Source: an uncultured Eubacteriales bacterium (GTDB lineage: Bacteria > Bacillota > Clostridia > Oscillospirales > CAG-272). Taken from it: DNA of 43,434 nt. Each line of letters opens with the position of its first letter. Position 1 is the stretch's first letter. Below, piece after piece: positions 16,271 through 23,242 of this stretch. The stretch is taken from positions 1 through 43,434 of the forward strand of contig CATWNM010000015.1 of assembly GCA_958352145.1 (NCBI GenBank), in the 5' to 3' direction. The notes beneath the pieces are model-generated. The model did not search any database and had not been told where the DNA came from. It saw only the letters and a program-made list of their open reading frames with translations. The position numbers and the translations under genes were made by a program.

Positions 16271-16299
16271 TTGAAAAACAGCGGTAGGCGCGTTATAAT
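16271..16299 (+). promoter_or_regulatory. Promoter of the lipoprotein gene
   Basis: TTGAAA (16271-16276), 17 bases, TATAAT (16294-16299), ending 25 bases before the ATG. Confidence 0.85.
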
Positions 16300-16323
16300 A
16301 GAAAAAAACGTTCGGAGTAAGCT

Positions 16324-16758
16324 ATGAAACGTGCGCTGCCTGTTCTTTTTGCGGTGATCCTGCTTTTTTCCCTGCTTTCCTGTACGGAAAGCGGCTATAC
16401 GCAGGACGGTGGCTATCTTGTGTATTCTGAAACGACGGCGACGGCGGCAAAACTGACGCCGGTAACCAAAGAAACCGAAAATGCGGCTGCGTCCGTTTTC
16501 AGCGCGTGGGAAGAAAGCTTTGACGCGGAGGCTTCGATCGCAGCCTTCGGGCAGCCGGCGGACGCTTTGCCCGAGACCGTACCGGCGGCTTCCGGCAGTA
16601 CGGTGCCGTCTTTGGAAGATGCCGGCGTCGTTTATATTACGCCGACCGGCGCAAAGTATCATCTTCGGGCTTCCTGCGCAGGAAAAAGCGCGATGGAGAA
16701 AGATTTTGCAGAGGCCGTCGCAAACGGGTATACGCCCTGCAAAAAATGCGCTTCATGA
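16324..16758 (+). CDS. Lipoprotein with C-terminal Cys/His (Ada-like) motif
   Basis: A 144-residue predicted lipoprotein: a basic, hydrophobic leader ending in the lipobox LLSC with the modified Cys at 20, a low-complexity Thr/Ala-rich middle, and a C-terminal block VYITPTGAKYHLRASCAGKSAMEKDFAEAVANGYTPCKKC. The YH..SC.....A...GY.PC..C pattern is the small zinc-ribbon-like unit found at the ends of many clostridial exported nucleases and surface proteins. It may bind a metal; no catalytic domain is present. Single gene with its own promoter; a hairpin follows the stop. Confidence 0.75.
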   Translation: MKRALPVLFAVILLFSLLSCTESGYTQDGGYLVYSETTATAAKLTPVTKETENAAASVFSAWEESFDAEASIAAFGQPADALPETVPAASGSTVPSLEDAGVVYITPTGAKYHLRASCAGKSAMEKDFAEAVANGYTPCKKCAS

Positions 16759-16767
16759 CCGAAAAAA

Positions 16768-16802
16768 TTGGGCGGCTTCACAAGCCTTGTGAAGCCGCTC
16801 AA
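16768..16802. terminator. Terminator between convergent genes
   Basis: GGCGGCTTCACAAG pairs with CTTGTGAAGCCGCT around a minimal loop. On the minus strand the stem is followed by CAATTTTTTC, so it best serves the minus-strand amidohydrolase, but it also lies just past the lipoprotein stop. Confidence 0.75.
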
Positions 16803-16889
16803 TTCTGTCGAAACAACAAAGGTATGGCACGCTCGCACCGCGTACAAAATCGAAGCATCTGCAAGCGTAAATAAAATCACATTTCGTAT

Positions 16890-16963
16890 GGAACGTCGTC
16901 CTCGACGTTCCATATAAGAGCAGTTTCGGCAAAGAATGCGCGGAACGCTGAGGACAGCGTTCC
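16890..16963. repeat. Pair of REP-like palindromes
   Basis: GGAACGTCG/CGACGTTCC (16890-16911) and GGAACGCT/AGCGTTCC (16942-16963) are two hairpins with the same GGAACGYYG core. A third variant, GGAACGCC/GGCGTTCC, lies in the terminator at 19628-19649. They look like dispersed intergenic palindromes. Confidence 0.5.
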
Positions 16964-17105
16964 CTACAAAAGCGAAGCGTAAATTGAAGACAATGGTATA
17001 AGGGTTGGATCGATAAATCTGCTCCAATTTTTGCCTATCTAAATGGCATTGGCTGTACATTTGCGTTTTTCGCCCAAAAAATTGTTTGTTTCCTGCTTTG
17101 CCCGG

Positions 17106-18674
17106 TCAGCGTTCATACAGCGTCACGCCGCGGCGGATGGTCTTCAATATCTGTATTTTTGGAATTTCTTCGACCGGTGTCGTCAGCGGATCCCGGTCAA
17201 GCAGAATGACGTCCTCATATTTTCCGGGCGCGAGGCTCCCTTTTTGCGCCTCCTCGAAATATTGATAAGCCGCGTTTTTGGTGAGGGCGCAGAGCGCATC
17301 GCCGACGCCGATCTGCTCGTCGGTGCCAAGCTCCGCGCCGCCGCGCGTTTTCCGGGCGGTCGCGCACCAGACGGTTTCAAACATGTCCGGCGCGATCACC
17401 GGCGCGTCTTGATGCAGCGTAAATAAAACGCCGGCCTTCTGCGCGGAGCGCAGTGGGCTGATTTTTGCGGCACGTTCCCATCCGAAGTTACTGATGTGCG
17501 TATCGCCGAAATGATAGACATGCGCAACAAAAAAGGAGGGAATAACAGAAAGTTTTTTTATTTGCTTTAGCTGATCGGTACCCAGCATTTGCGCGTGGAT
17601 CATAACGGGACGGTTGTTGGCGGCGGGCCGAAGCGCGAGCGCGCGCAAAAATTGCTGCGCGGCTCGGTCGCCGTTGCAGTGCGCCAAAAGCTGGAGATGG
17701 TTGTCCGCCGCAAATTCGACGGCCCGTTCCACCTCTTGGTCGGTCATGGTTCCGTAGCCGAAGTATGGCTGTCCGCCGTCTTTTGCTCTTGGAATATAAG
17801 GCGTGCGCATCCAGGCGGTCCTGCCCTGCGGAGACCCGTCCAAAAAAATTTTTACGCCGCCAACCTTGAAATTGCGGGTATATACGCCTGCCTGGTATTC
17901 GTCGAAATAGGCGCGGAAATCTGCCATTCCGGGATAGCCTACGACGTCAATTTTTAAAAGCCCGCGCGCCAAGAGCTTTTGCCATACCGGCAGCAGTTCC
18001 GCAACCATCATTCCGTCTTGGGCGGTCGTGATTCCATAGGACAAGTACTGTGCCTGCGCCCGCTCGTATGCGCGCAGAAGCTTTTCCGTGTCCGGCGCTG
18101 GAATTTGACGGATCCGGCTTATAAAATCCGTTTCTTCCATATACCCGGTGGGGACGCCCTCAAGCTTCTCGATTTGCCCGCCCGCGGCGGAAACCGTATC
18201 CGCAGAAACGCCCAGTTTTTGCATAGCCGGCGTATTGAAAACGCCCATATGGCCGGTCTTGTGCTGCAAGACGAGCGGCCTGCCGCCGCTGACGCGGTCG
18301 AGCGTGCCGGCGCGGAGCGTCCGGCCCGCAGCCAATAAATCGAGATCGCAGTTTATGGCCACGATCCATTCATCCAGATCTGGCTTCGCTTCTTGGATAT
18401 ACGCTTCTATTTTGGCGCAGACAGCTTCCGCGCTGTCCGCGTCCGCAAGGGACGGACGCAGAAGCGCATTGGCGCTCCCGGAAAAATGTCCGTGCGCATC
18501 GATAAAAGACGGCATCAGTACGGCGCCGTCGAGCCAGATGGTTTCGTCCGCCGCGGCGGGCGGGGGTTCTCCGCAGCCTGCCGCAAGGATTTTTCCGTTT
18601 TCACAAAGTAAATAATCCGCCGCGGGACCGTCCTCCATGGTTAAAATTTTTCCGCCGGTATACAGCCGCTTCAA
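17106..18674 (-). CDS. YtcJ-like amidohydrolase
   Basis: A 522-residue metal-dependent hydrolase of the amidohydrolase_3 (YtcJ) group. Metal-ligand motifs are visible: DAHGHF near residue 60, LLAHCNGDRA, PVMIHAQM, and LHQDAPV near the end, with the N- and C-terminal beta-sandwich strands (KILTMEDGPAADYLLCENGKILAAG; GSLAPGKYEDVILLDRDPL). Members cleave N-acyl, amide or cyclic ureide bonds; the substrate cannot be told. The start is a TTG at 18674 preceded by AAGGAATCC; no ATG in a better place exists. It is a single-gene minus-strand unit convergent with the lipoprotein gene. Confidence 0.9.
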   Translation of the reverse strand: MKRLYTGGKILTMEDGPAADYLLCENGKILAAGCGEPPPAAADETIWLDGAVLMPSFIDAHGHFSGSANALLRPSLADADSAEAVCAKIEAYIQEAKPDLDEWIVAINCDLDLLAAGRTLRAGTLDRVSGGRPLVLQHKTGHMGVFNTPAMQKLGVSADTVSAAGGQIEKLEGVPTGYMEETDFISRIRQIPAPDTEKLLRAYERAQAQYLSYGITTAQDGMMVAELLPVWQKLLARGLLKIDVVGYPGMADFRAYFDEYQAGVYTRNFKVGGVKIFLDGSPQGRTAWMRTPYIPRAKDGGQPYFGYGTMTDQEVERAVEFAADNHLQLLAHCNGDRAAQQFLRALALRPAANNRPVMIHAQMLGTDQLKQIKKLSVIPSFFVAHVYHFGDTHISNFGWERAAKISPLRSAQKAGVLFTLHQDAPVIAPDMFETVWCATARKTRGGAELGTDEQIGVGDALCALTKNAAYQYFEEAQKGSLAPGKYEDVILLDRDPLTTPVEEIPKIQILKTIRRGVTLYER

Positions 18675-18918
18675 CAGGGATTCCTTCTTTCTGTCAAATT
18701 TAAAAATCTTTTGCAGTTTTGCCGCGATTTGTATCGACTTTTTCTATTCAGTATGCTAAAATAGCTTTGTGTCGCGCAGATGAACAGAGTCAGAACGCGG
18801 CATGAATATTATGGATAAAAAATGCGAAAATAAAACGGTTTTGTTTTGCAGAAGGCGCGCCGAAAGCACGGGAAACGGCTGCAAAGACATGCCGCGCAAA
18901 GCATAACGGAGACTGCGT
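18675..18918 (+). other. Divergent upstream region
   Basis: Between the divergent amidohydrolase and YczE-like genes. A possible plus-strand promoter TTGTAT (18729-18734), 17 bases, TATGCT (18752-18757) is present. No gene is supported; a 34-codon frame at 18802-18906 lacks a ribosome site. Confidence 0.4.
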
Positions 18919-19605
18919 ATGAAAAAATTGCAAAAAATGAATGAAGCCGCGTGGGGTTTGGGTATTTTGCTCTGCGCGCTTGGCGTGGCACTCTGCACCA
19001 AAGCGGATTTTGGACTCTCTATGATCGCGGCGCCTTCGTATATCCTGCAAATCCGTATATCTGCGTTTTGGCCGTGGTATTCGCGCGGAATGTCCGAATA
19101 TGTGTGGCAGGGCGTTCTTTTGATCGTGCTGTGTATCGTGATGCGCGGATTTAAGTTTCGATATCTGTTTTCTTTTTTTGCGGCGGTGCTGTTTGGCTAT
19201 GCGCTGGACGGATGGCTTTTTGTGCTTGGCGGCGGCGCTGCGTTTTCCGCGCTTTGGATGCGCATTTGCGCGCTGATTCTGGGCGAATTGATTACTGCGC
19301 TGGCCATTGCGTTCTATTTTCGAACGGATATGCCGATTCAGATATACGATCTGCTCGTCAAAGAGATCGCAAGGAGCCGCGGGATCGCCATCGACCGTGT
19401 CAAACGAGTGAACGACCTTGTTATGTTGGTTATGTCGGTTTCGCTGGCGCTTTTGCTCAATCACAGTTTGCAGGGCGTGGGCGTCGGAACGGTATTGATT
19501 ACGCTGGTCAACGCGCCGCTGATTGCTGCAGCCGGCCGCCTGCTCGACCGCGTATGCAGCTTTGAGCCGCGTTTTCCGCGGCTGATCGCCGCGCTGAAAT
19601 CATAA
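18919..19605 (+). CDS. YczE/YitT-like polytopic membrane protein
   Basis: A 228-residue membrane protein with five or six helices. The opening AWGLGILLCALGVALCTKADFGLSMIAAPSYILQ and the later MPIQIYDLLVKEIARSRGIAIDRVKRVNDLVMLVMSVSLALLL, then GVGVGTVLITLVNAPLI, are the marks of the YczE family (DUF6198-like). Members are found next to surfactin genes in Bacillus and in many Clostridia; the function is not settled. GGAG lies 9 bases before the ATG. A terminator follows; it is not in an operon with spoIVA, which has its own promoter. Confidence 0.8.
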   Translation: MKKLQKMNEAAWGLGILLCALGVALCTKADFGLSMIAAPSYILQIRISAFWPWYSRGMSEYVWQGVLLIVLCIVMRGFKFRYLFSFFAAVLFGYALDGWLFVLGGGAAFSALWMRICALILGELITALAIAFYFRTDMPIQIYDLLVKEIARSRGIAIDRVKRVNDLVMLVMSVSLALLLNHSLQGVGVGTVLITLVNAPLIAAAGRLLDRVCSFEPRFPRLIAALKS

Positions 19606-19611
19606 AAAAAG

Positions 19612-19680
19612 CAACGCGCGCCCGCACGGAACGCCGGAAACGGCGTTCCGGTTTTCGTTTTCGGGCGCGTCCGTTCCTTT
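19612..19680 (+). terminator. Nested terminator
   Basis: An inner hairpin GGAACGCC (19628-19635)/GGCGTTCC (19642-19649) followed by GGTTTTCGTTTT, enclosed by ACGCGCGCCCG (19614-19624) and CGGGCGCGT (19662-19670). Confidence 0.8.
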
Positions 19681-19681
19681 T

Positions 19682-19711
19682 GTCATAAATACATGCTCTC
19701 CCTCATATTTA
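19682..19711 (+). promoter_or_regulatory. Sigma-E-like promoter of spoIVA
   Basis: GTCATAAA (19682-19689) and CATATTTA (19704-19711), 14 bases apart, resemble the mother-cell sigma-E elements (GKMATATT and CATAYAMT). Known SpoIVA regulation in Bacillus and Clostridia is sigma-E dependent, so mother-cell expression is expected. Confidence 0.6.
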
Positions 19712-19746
19712 TGTACAAACGAAATTGTTTGAGCGGAGGAATGTAT

Positions 19747-21225
19747 ATGGCAGGCACGAGCATATATCAGGACATTGCAAAGCGGACGGGCGGCGATATT
19801 TATATTGGCGTCGTTGGACCGGTGCGTACGGGAAAGTCCACTTTTATCAAGAAGTTCATGGAGGAACTGGTATTACCGAATATTGAGGATGAGGACGCGC
19901 GGGCCCGTGCGCGCGACGAACTTCCGCAGTCGGCCAGCGGAAAGACCGTTATGACGGCCGAACCCAAATTTATTCCCGAGAGCGCCGCGCAGCTTCGAAC
20001 GGCGGACGGTATGAAAATGCGCGTCAAGCTGGTGGATTGCGTGGGCTATCTCGTGGACGGCGCACTTGGCGCGGAGGAGGACGGCTCTCCGCGCATGGTC
20101 AATACGCCCTGGGCCGCGGAGAAAATGGAATTTTCCGCCGCTGCGCGGCTTGGGACGGAAAAGGTCATGCGGGAGCATTCCACCGTAGGCGTCGTCGTGA
20201 CGACCGACGGCACCATCGGCGAGATTCCGCGTGAGAATTATGCCGCTGCCGAAGCGGAAATCGTTGCGGAGATGAAAAAGAGCGAGAAACCGTTTATTAT
20301 TCTGGTCAATTGCAAAAATCCCCACAGCGAAGAGGCACAGACGCTCGGCCGTGCGCTCGAAGAAAAATATGGCGTCGCGGTTGCGCTGGTCAATTGCATG
20401 GAACTCAGCGGAGAAGATATTGAAGGAATTCTTTCGATTCTTTTACTGGAATTTCCGATCCGGCAGATCAATGTGGATCTTCCGGCTTGGATTTGCGCGT
20501 TGGAAAGCGGACATCCGTTCCGGGATTCCGTTTATCGCAGCGTGTGCGACGCAGCCGGTACGCTGGATAAGATCGGCGAGATACGCCGCGCGTTTGAGAT
20601 GGGGATGGGCGAGGACTGCGGCGCGTATTTCGAGTCGATGGAGACCGATCTTGGAACCGGGGAAGCCACCGTCCGCCTCAGCGTGCCCAGTGAAAAATAT
20701 TTTGAGGTGCTGTCCGGGCTGACAGGCATGCAGATCGCTAATGACGCGGAATTGTTTGAGGCGTTTTATACGCTTTCGCAGACGAAAGCGAAGTATGACA
20801 AAGTGGAACAGGCGCTTGCGGATGTGGAGCGCAAGGGATACGGTATTGTGATGCCGTCGGTAGAGGAACTTGTGCTCAAAGAACCGCAGATCGTCAAACA
20901 GGCGGGCGGATACGGTGTCCGGCTGCGGGCATCGGCCAAATCCATTCATATGATTAAGGCGGACATCGAAGCGGAAATCAACCCGATCGTCGGTAGCGAA
21001 TCTCAATCCGAAGAACTAGTGAAATATATCAAATCCGCGGCGGGGGACGAACCGGAAAAAATCTGGGATACGAATATGCTTGGAAAATCGCTCTACGAAC
21101 TGGTCAACGAGGGGCTGCACACCAAGCTGCAAAATATTCCGGAGGATGCGCAGAAACGCCTTTCCGAAACGCTTGAACGCGTCATCAATGAGGGAAGCGG
21201 CGGTCTGATCTGCATTATTTTGTAA
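19747..21225 (+). CDS. spoIVA: Stage IV sporulation protein A (spore-coat ATPase)
   Basis: Forms the basement layer of the spore coat on the forespore surface; a TRAFAC-type protein that hydrolyses ATP to polymerise. The 492-residue length equals the family norm. The Walker A loop GPVRTGKST is at 24-32; downstream KLVDCVGYLVDGALGAEEDG, MVNTPWAAEKMEFSAAARLGTEKVMREHSTVGVVVTTDGTIG and FIILVNCKNP are strongly conserved; the C-terminal LICIIL tail that anchors it to SpoVM is present. The start ATG at 19747 follows GCGGAGGAATGTAT; earlier in-frame ATGs at 19693, 19711 and 19741 overlap the promoter or ribosome site. It marks the host as a spore former. Confidence 0.98.
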   Translation: MAGTSIYQDIAKRTGGDIYIGVVGPVRTGKSTFIKKFMEELVLPNIEDEDARARARDELPQSASGKTVMTAEPKFIPESAAQLRTADGMKMRVKLVDCVGYLVDGALGAEEDGSPRMVNTPWAAEKMEFSAAARLGTEKVMREHSTVGVVVTTDGTIGEIPRENYAAAEAEIVAEMKKSEKPFIILVNCKNPHSEEAQTLGRALEEKYGVAVALVNCMELSGEDIEGILSILLLEFPIRQINVDLPAWICALESGHPFRDSVYRSVCDAAGTLDKIGEIRRAFEMGMGEDCGAYFESMETDLGTGEATVRLSVPSEKYFEVLSGLTGMQIANDAELFEAFYTLSQTKAKYDKVEQALADVERKGYGIVMPSVEELVLKEPQIVKQAGGYGVRLRASAKSIHMIKADIEAEINPIVGSESQSEELVKYIKSAAGDEPEKIWDTNMLGKSLYELVNEGLHTKLQNIPEDAQKRLSETLERVINEGSGGLICIIL

Positions 21226-21275
21226 GCGCTTCGCGCGCAAACCAAGCCAAAACCAAAAGTTTTTCGACTGGCCTA

Positions 21276-21314
21276 AGCAGCCCGGCATCGTTTGATGACC
21301 GGGCTGCTTTTTTA
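21276..21314 (+). terminator. Terminator of spoIVA
   Basis: AGCAGCCCGG (21276-21285) pairs with CCGGGCTGCT (21299-21308), followed by TTTTTT. Confidence 0.93.
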
Positions 21315-21459
21315 GCTAACAAGGCATCAAAATATTTGTCAAAATATTACAAATAATGTAAACTATAAACAGTTAATTGCGCAAAAAACGAACATTTCAC
21401 GTCCAATAATTGACAAAAAGCGGACAAATTCGTCTGGATATCTGCAAATCGTTTATAGT

Positions 21460-21486
21460 AAAAAAGACGCAGAAAATCACGGCGTC
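21460..21486 (-). terminator. Weak terminator after the XRE regulator
   Basis: On the minus strand GACGC / GCGTC form a 5-6 bp stem followed by TCTTTTTT, 13 bases past the stop of the gene at 21499. Confidence 0.45.
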
Positions 21487-21498
21487 CAGATGAAGGTT

Positions 21499-21828
21499 TT
21501 AATTTGAATAAAGATTGAGCATGACGTTGAGAAATCCTGAAAGATTTTCTTGGTCTTTGCTTGACAAAAGCCGAAATCTGCGCAGCAGACTTGCTTCCGC
21601 GGGACTGAGGCTTTCAGGAGCGGTCAAGTAGTCGCAAAGGATAAAGTCGAGACTTGTGTTCAGTATTTTGGAGAGAAGAAGCAGCGTTTCAAGGCTGACC
21701 ATGGTTTTTCCGTTTTCCAGCCTGCTGATGCAGGTGAGCGAGAGGTCGGCATGTTCCGCCAGTTTTTCCTGCGTCAGGTTTTGACTTTTTCGCGCTTCTT
21801 TGATCCGCCGTCCGACGTTGTAAAGCAT
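21499..21828 (-). CDS. XRE-family regulator beside the Agr-like locus
   Basis: A 109-residue regulator with an N-terminal HTH (VGRRIKEARKSQNLTQEKLAEHADLSLTCISRLENGKTMVSLETLLLLSKILNTSLDFIL, about residues 5-62) and a short helical tail ending LSSKDQENLSGFLNVMLNLYSN, the common layout of small phage-like or chromosomal repressors in Clostridia. The start at 21828 follows AAAGGGGGGAG; an upstream in-frame ATG at 21873 has no site. It diverges from the signalling operon and the two promoters share an inverted repeat, so it probably represses both itself and the operon. Confidence 0.9.
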   Translation of the reverse strand: MLYNVGRRIKEARKSQNLTQEKLAEHADLSLTCISRLENGKTMVSLETLLLLSKILNTSLDFILCDYLTAPESLSPAEASLLRRFRLLSSKDQENLSGFLNVMLNLYSN

Positions 21829-21847
21829 TTTTCTCCCCCCTTTAATA

Positions 21848-21933
21848 TTTATTTTAGCGTATATGTCTAGCATTATGAATAAACTATATAGCTTTGTTCG
21901 CTTTACAAAAAAGACTATAAATGCTAAAATAAA
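21848..21933. promoter_or_regulatory. Divergent promoters sharing an inverted repeat
   Basis: TTTATTTTAGC (21848-21858) and GCTAAAATAAA (21923-21933) are perfect inverted copies. Each contains a -10 TAAAAT, one per strand. For the plus strand TTTACA (21902-21907), 17 bases, TAAAAT (21925-21930) precedes the gene at 21957. A second, imperfect pair (TAGCATTAT / ATAAATGCTA) lies just inside. This fits an XRE operator covering both -10 elements. Confidence 0.7.
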
Positions 21934-21956
21934 AAGGCATGTATAGGAGGGAGCAA

Positions 21957-22499
21957 ATGCTGCAAATGGATTTTACACAGGATATACTTCAAAAATTGAC
22001 GTCTATACGCGCCGCGCTGCAAGCGGGGCGTACGGATACGTTAAATATATCTCCGGAGCTTTTGCGCAGCTTGGAAGAATGCGCCAAAAGCCCAAACAAA
22101 GCCGCTTTGACCGAAGCGCTTGCAGCGGCTGGCGGCACGGGACGTTTGGACGCGCAGAGCGAGGAACTTTTCAATGAGGTTCTGCTGCTGCTGCAATTCC
22201 AGGAGATCAGCGAGACGTATCAGATCAAAACCGTTCGGTTAAGCCGGACAAGCGTTCGGGGGATGATAGGAAAATGGTATCCCCCCACGAAAGGGCAGAT
22301 GACGATCCGGCAGGTAGTAGACGATATTTTAATAAAAGTTGAAAAAAATGTAAAAGGGTGCTATTATTATTACACAGGCCTATCTCGTGCTCAAGAATAT
22401 AGGGGTAGATTTTCGTATCAATTAGTCGTAAATGATCGTTTTAAGTTGTTTATTGACCCAAACCGGAAAATTTGTTATCAAATTTTGAATGCATTGTAA
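21957..22499 (+). CDS. Unknown 180-residue protein opening the Agr-like operon
   Basis: I do not recognise this protein. It has no signal peptide or membrane helix. The N-terminal two thirds are helical and charged (LRSLEECAKSPNKAALTEALAAAG, SEELFNEVLLLLQFQEI, TSVRGMIGKWYPPTKGQMTIRQVVDDILIKVEK); the last third is rich in aromatic and basic residues (GCYYYYTGLSRAQEYRGRFSYQLVVNDRFKLFIDPNRKICYQIL). From about base 22325 the DNA becomes clearly AT-rich with different codon use, as if the 3' part had another origin. The start follows AGGAGGGAGCAA; a shorter-spaced upstream ATG at 21939 overlaps the promoter. It ends 20 bases before the response regulator and is likely co-transcribed. Confidence 0.75.
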   Translation: MLQMDFTQDILQKLTSIRAALQAGRTDTLNISPELLRSLEECAKSPNKAALTEALAAAGGTGRLDAQSEELFNEVLLLLQFQEISETYQIKTVRLSRTSVRGMIGKWYPPTKGQMTIRQVVDDILIKVEKNVKGCYYYYTGLSRAQEYRGRFSYQLVVNDRFKLFIDPNRKICYQILNAL

Positions 22500-22519
22500 C
22501 ATTAAAGGAGTGACTGAAA

Positions 22520-23242
22520 ATGATTCTAAACTGCGCCGTTTGTGATGATGACCGTATGCTGGTGAGACAAGCAAAGGATATCCTGATGCGTACGTTGTTT
22601 GACGAGTCCATCTACGTACATCTCAGCGAATATACCGATTCCCGAACGTTGATGTACGATATTGCCGAACAAAAACCGCTGGATCTGCTGATTACGGATA
22701 TCGATATGCCGTATTATAACGGCCTCAGCATCGCGGAAGAAGTAAAAAAACGTTTTCCGGGCTGTATCATCATTTTTCTGACCTCGTATATTCAGTATGC
22801 GGCGCAGTCCTATGAGTTGGATATTTTTCGGTATCTGTATAAAAGTGATCTGCATGTAAAACTGAAAAAATACATTTTGGATGCATGCAAAATTTTGGAA
22901 GAACAGGATGACAATGCCTATCTGATCGCCCAGAACGACAGCTGCGAGCGGGTGCCCTACAGACAGATCATGTATATTACAAAGCGGAGCAAATACTCTA
23001 TTATTTGCTGTAAAAACAAGCGGGAGATCAAGATTCGGCGGCCGTTGTTTGAACTGAAGGAGCAATTGGACCCCGAACAGTTTATGACGATAGACCGTGG
23101 CTGTATGGTAAATCTCGCATATGTCGAAAACTTTGACCGGGACGAACTGATTTGCAAAAACGGCGTCCGGCTGCCTGTCAGCCGGTCAAATCAGCCGATC
23201 GTCAAGGAAAGACTGCTTCAGTATTGGGGGAAACGGCTATGA
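22520..23242 (+). CDS. AgrA-like LytTR response regulator
   Basis: A 240-residue response regulator. The receiver domain (about 1-120) has the acidic pair D9-D10-D11 and phospho-acceptor Asp60 in LLITDIDMPYYNGL, with the T and K positions in FLTSYIQYA and YLYKSD. The C-terminal LytTR DNA-binding domain (about 135-238) shows YITKRSKYSIICCKN, FMTIDRGCMVNLAYVENFDRDELICKNGVRLPVSR. It is the AgrA counterpart of the two downstream kinases. AAAGGAG lies ahead of the ATG. Its stop overlaps the start of the first kinase (ATGA). A candidate target site lies before agrB at 26096-26125. Confidence 0.93.
   Translation: MILNCAVCDDDRMLVRQAKDILMRTLFDESIYVHLSEYTDSRTLMYDIAEQKPLDLLITDIDMPYYNGLSIAEEVKKRFPGCIIIFLTSYIQYAAQSYELDIFRYLYKSDLHVKLKKYILDACKILEEQDDNAYLIAQNDSCERVPYRQIMYITKRSKYSIICCKNKREIKIRRPLFELKEQLDPEQFMTIDRGCMVNLAYVENFDRDELICKNGVRLPVSRSNQPIVKERLLQYWGKRL

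Larger units (their letters stand above)
16759..17105. other. Repeat-rich intergenic region
   Basis: The 347-base gap between convergent genes contains a terminator (16768-16802) and two palindromic units (16890-16911, 16942-16963). An open frame on the minus strand across it (16659-17060) is judged spurious because it runs through the hairpins and the lipoprotein gene. Confidence 0.5.
21226..21498. other. AT-rich gap after spoIVA
   Basis: Holds the spoIVA terminator and a weak minus-strand terminator. TTGTCA (21337-21342) and TAAACT could be a promoter reading towards 21400, but no gene or plus-strand terminator follows; I see nothing else supportable. Confidence 0.4.

Noticed and set aside
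16659..17060. 133-codon minus-strand frame in the intergenic gap
   Set aside because: Runs through two palindromes, a terminator and the end of the lipoprotein gene; no ribosome site. More likely a repeated non-coding element.
18802..18906. 34-codon ORF upstream of the YczE-like gene
   Set aside because: No ribosome site and no recognisable feature; probably leader sequence.
21337..21370. Promoter-like pair reading into the spoIVA-XRE gap, possible small RNA
   Set aside because: TTGTCA-17-TAAACT is AT-rich chance-level and no plus-strand terminator follows within the gap.
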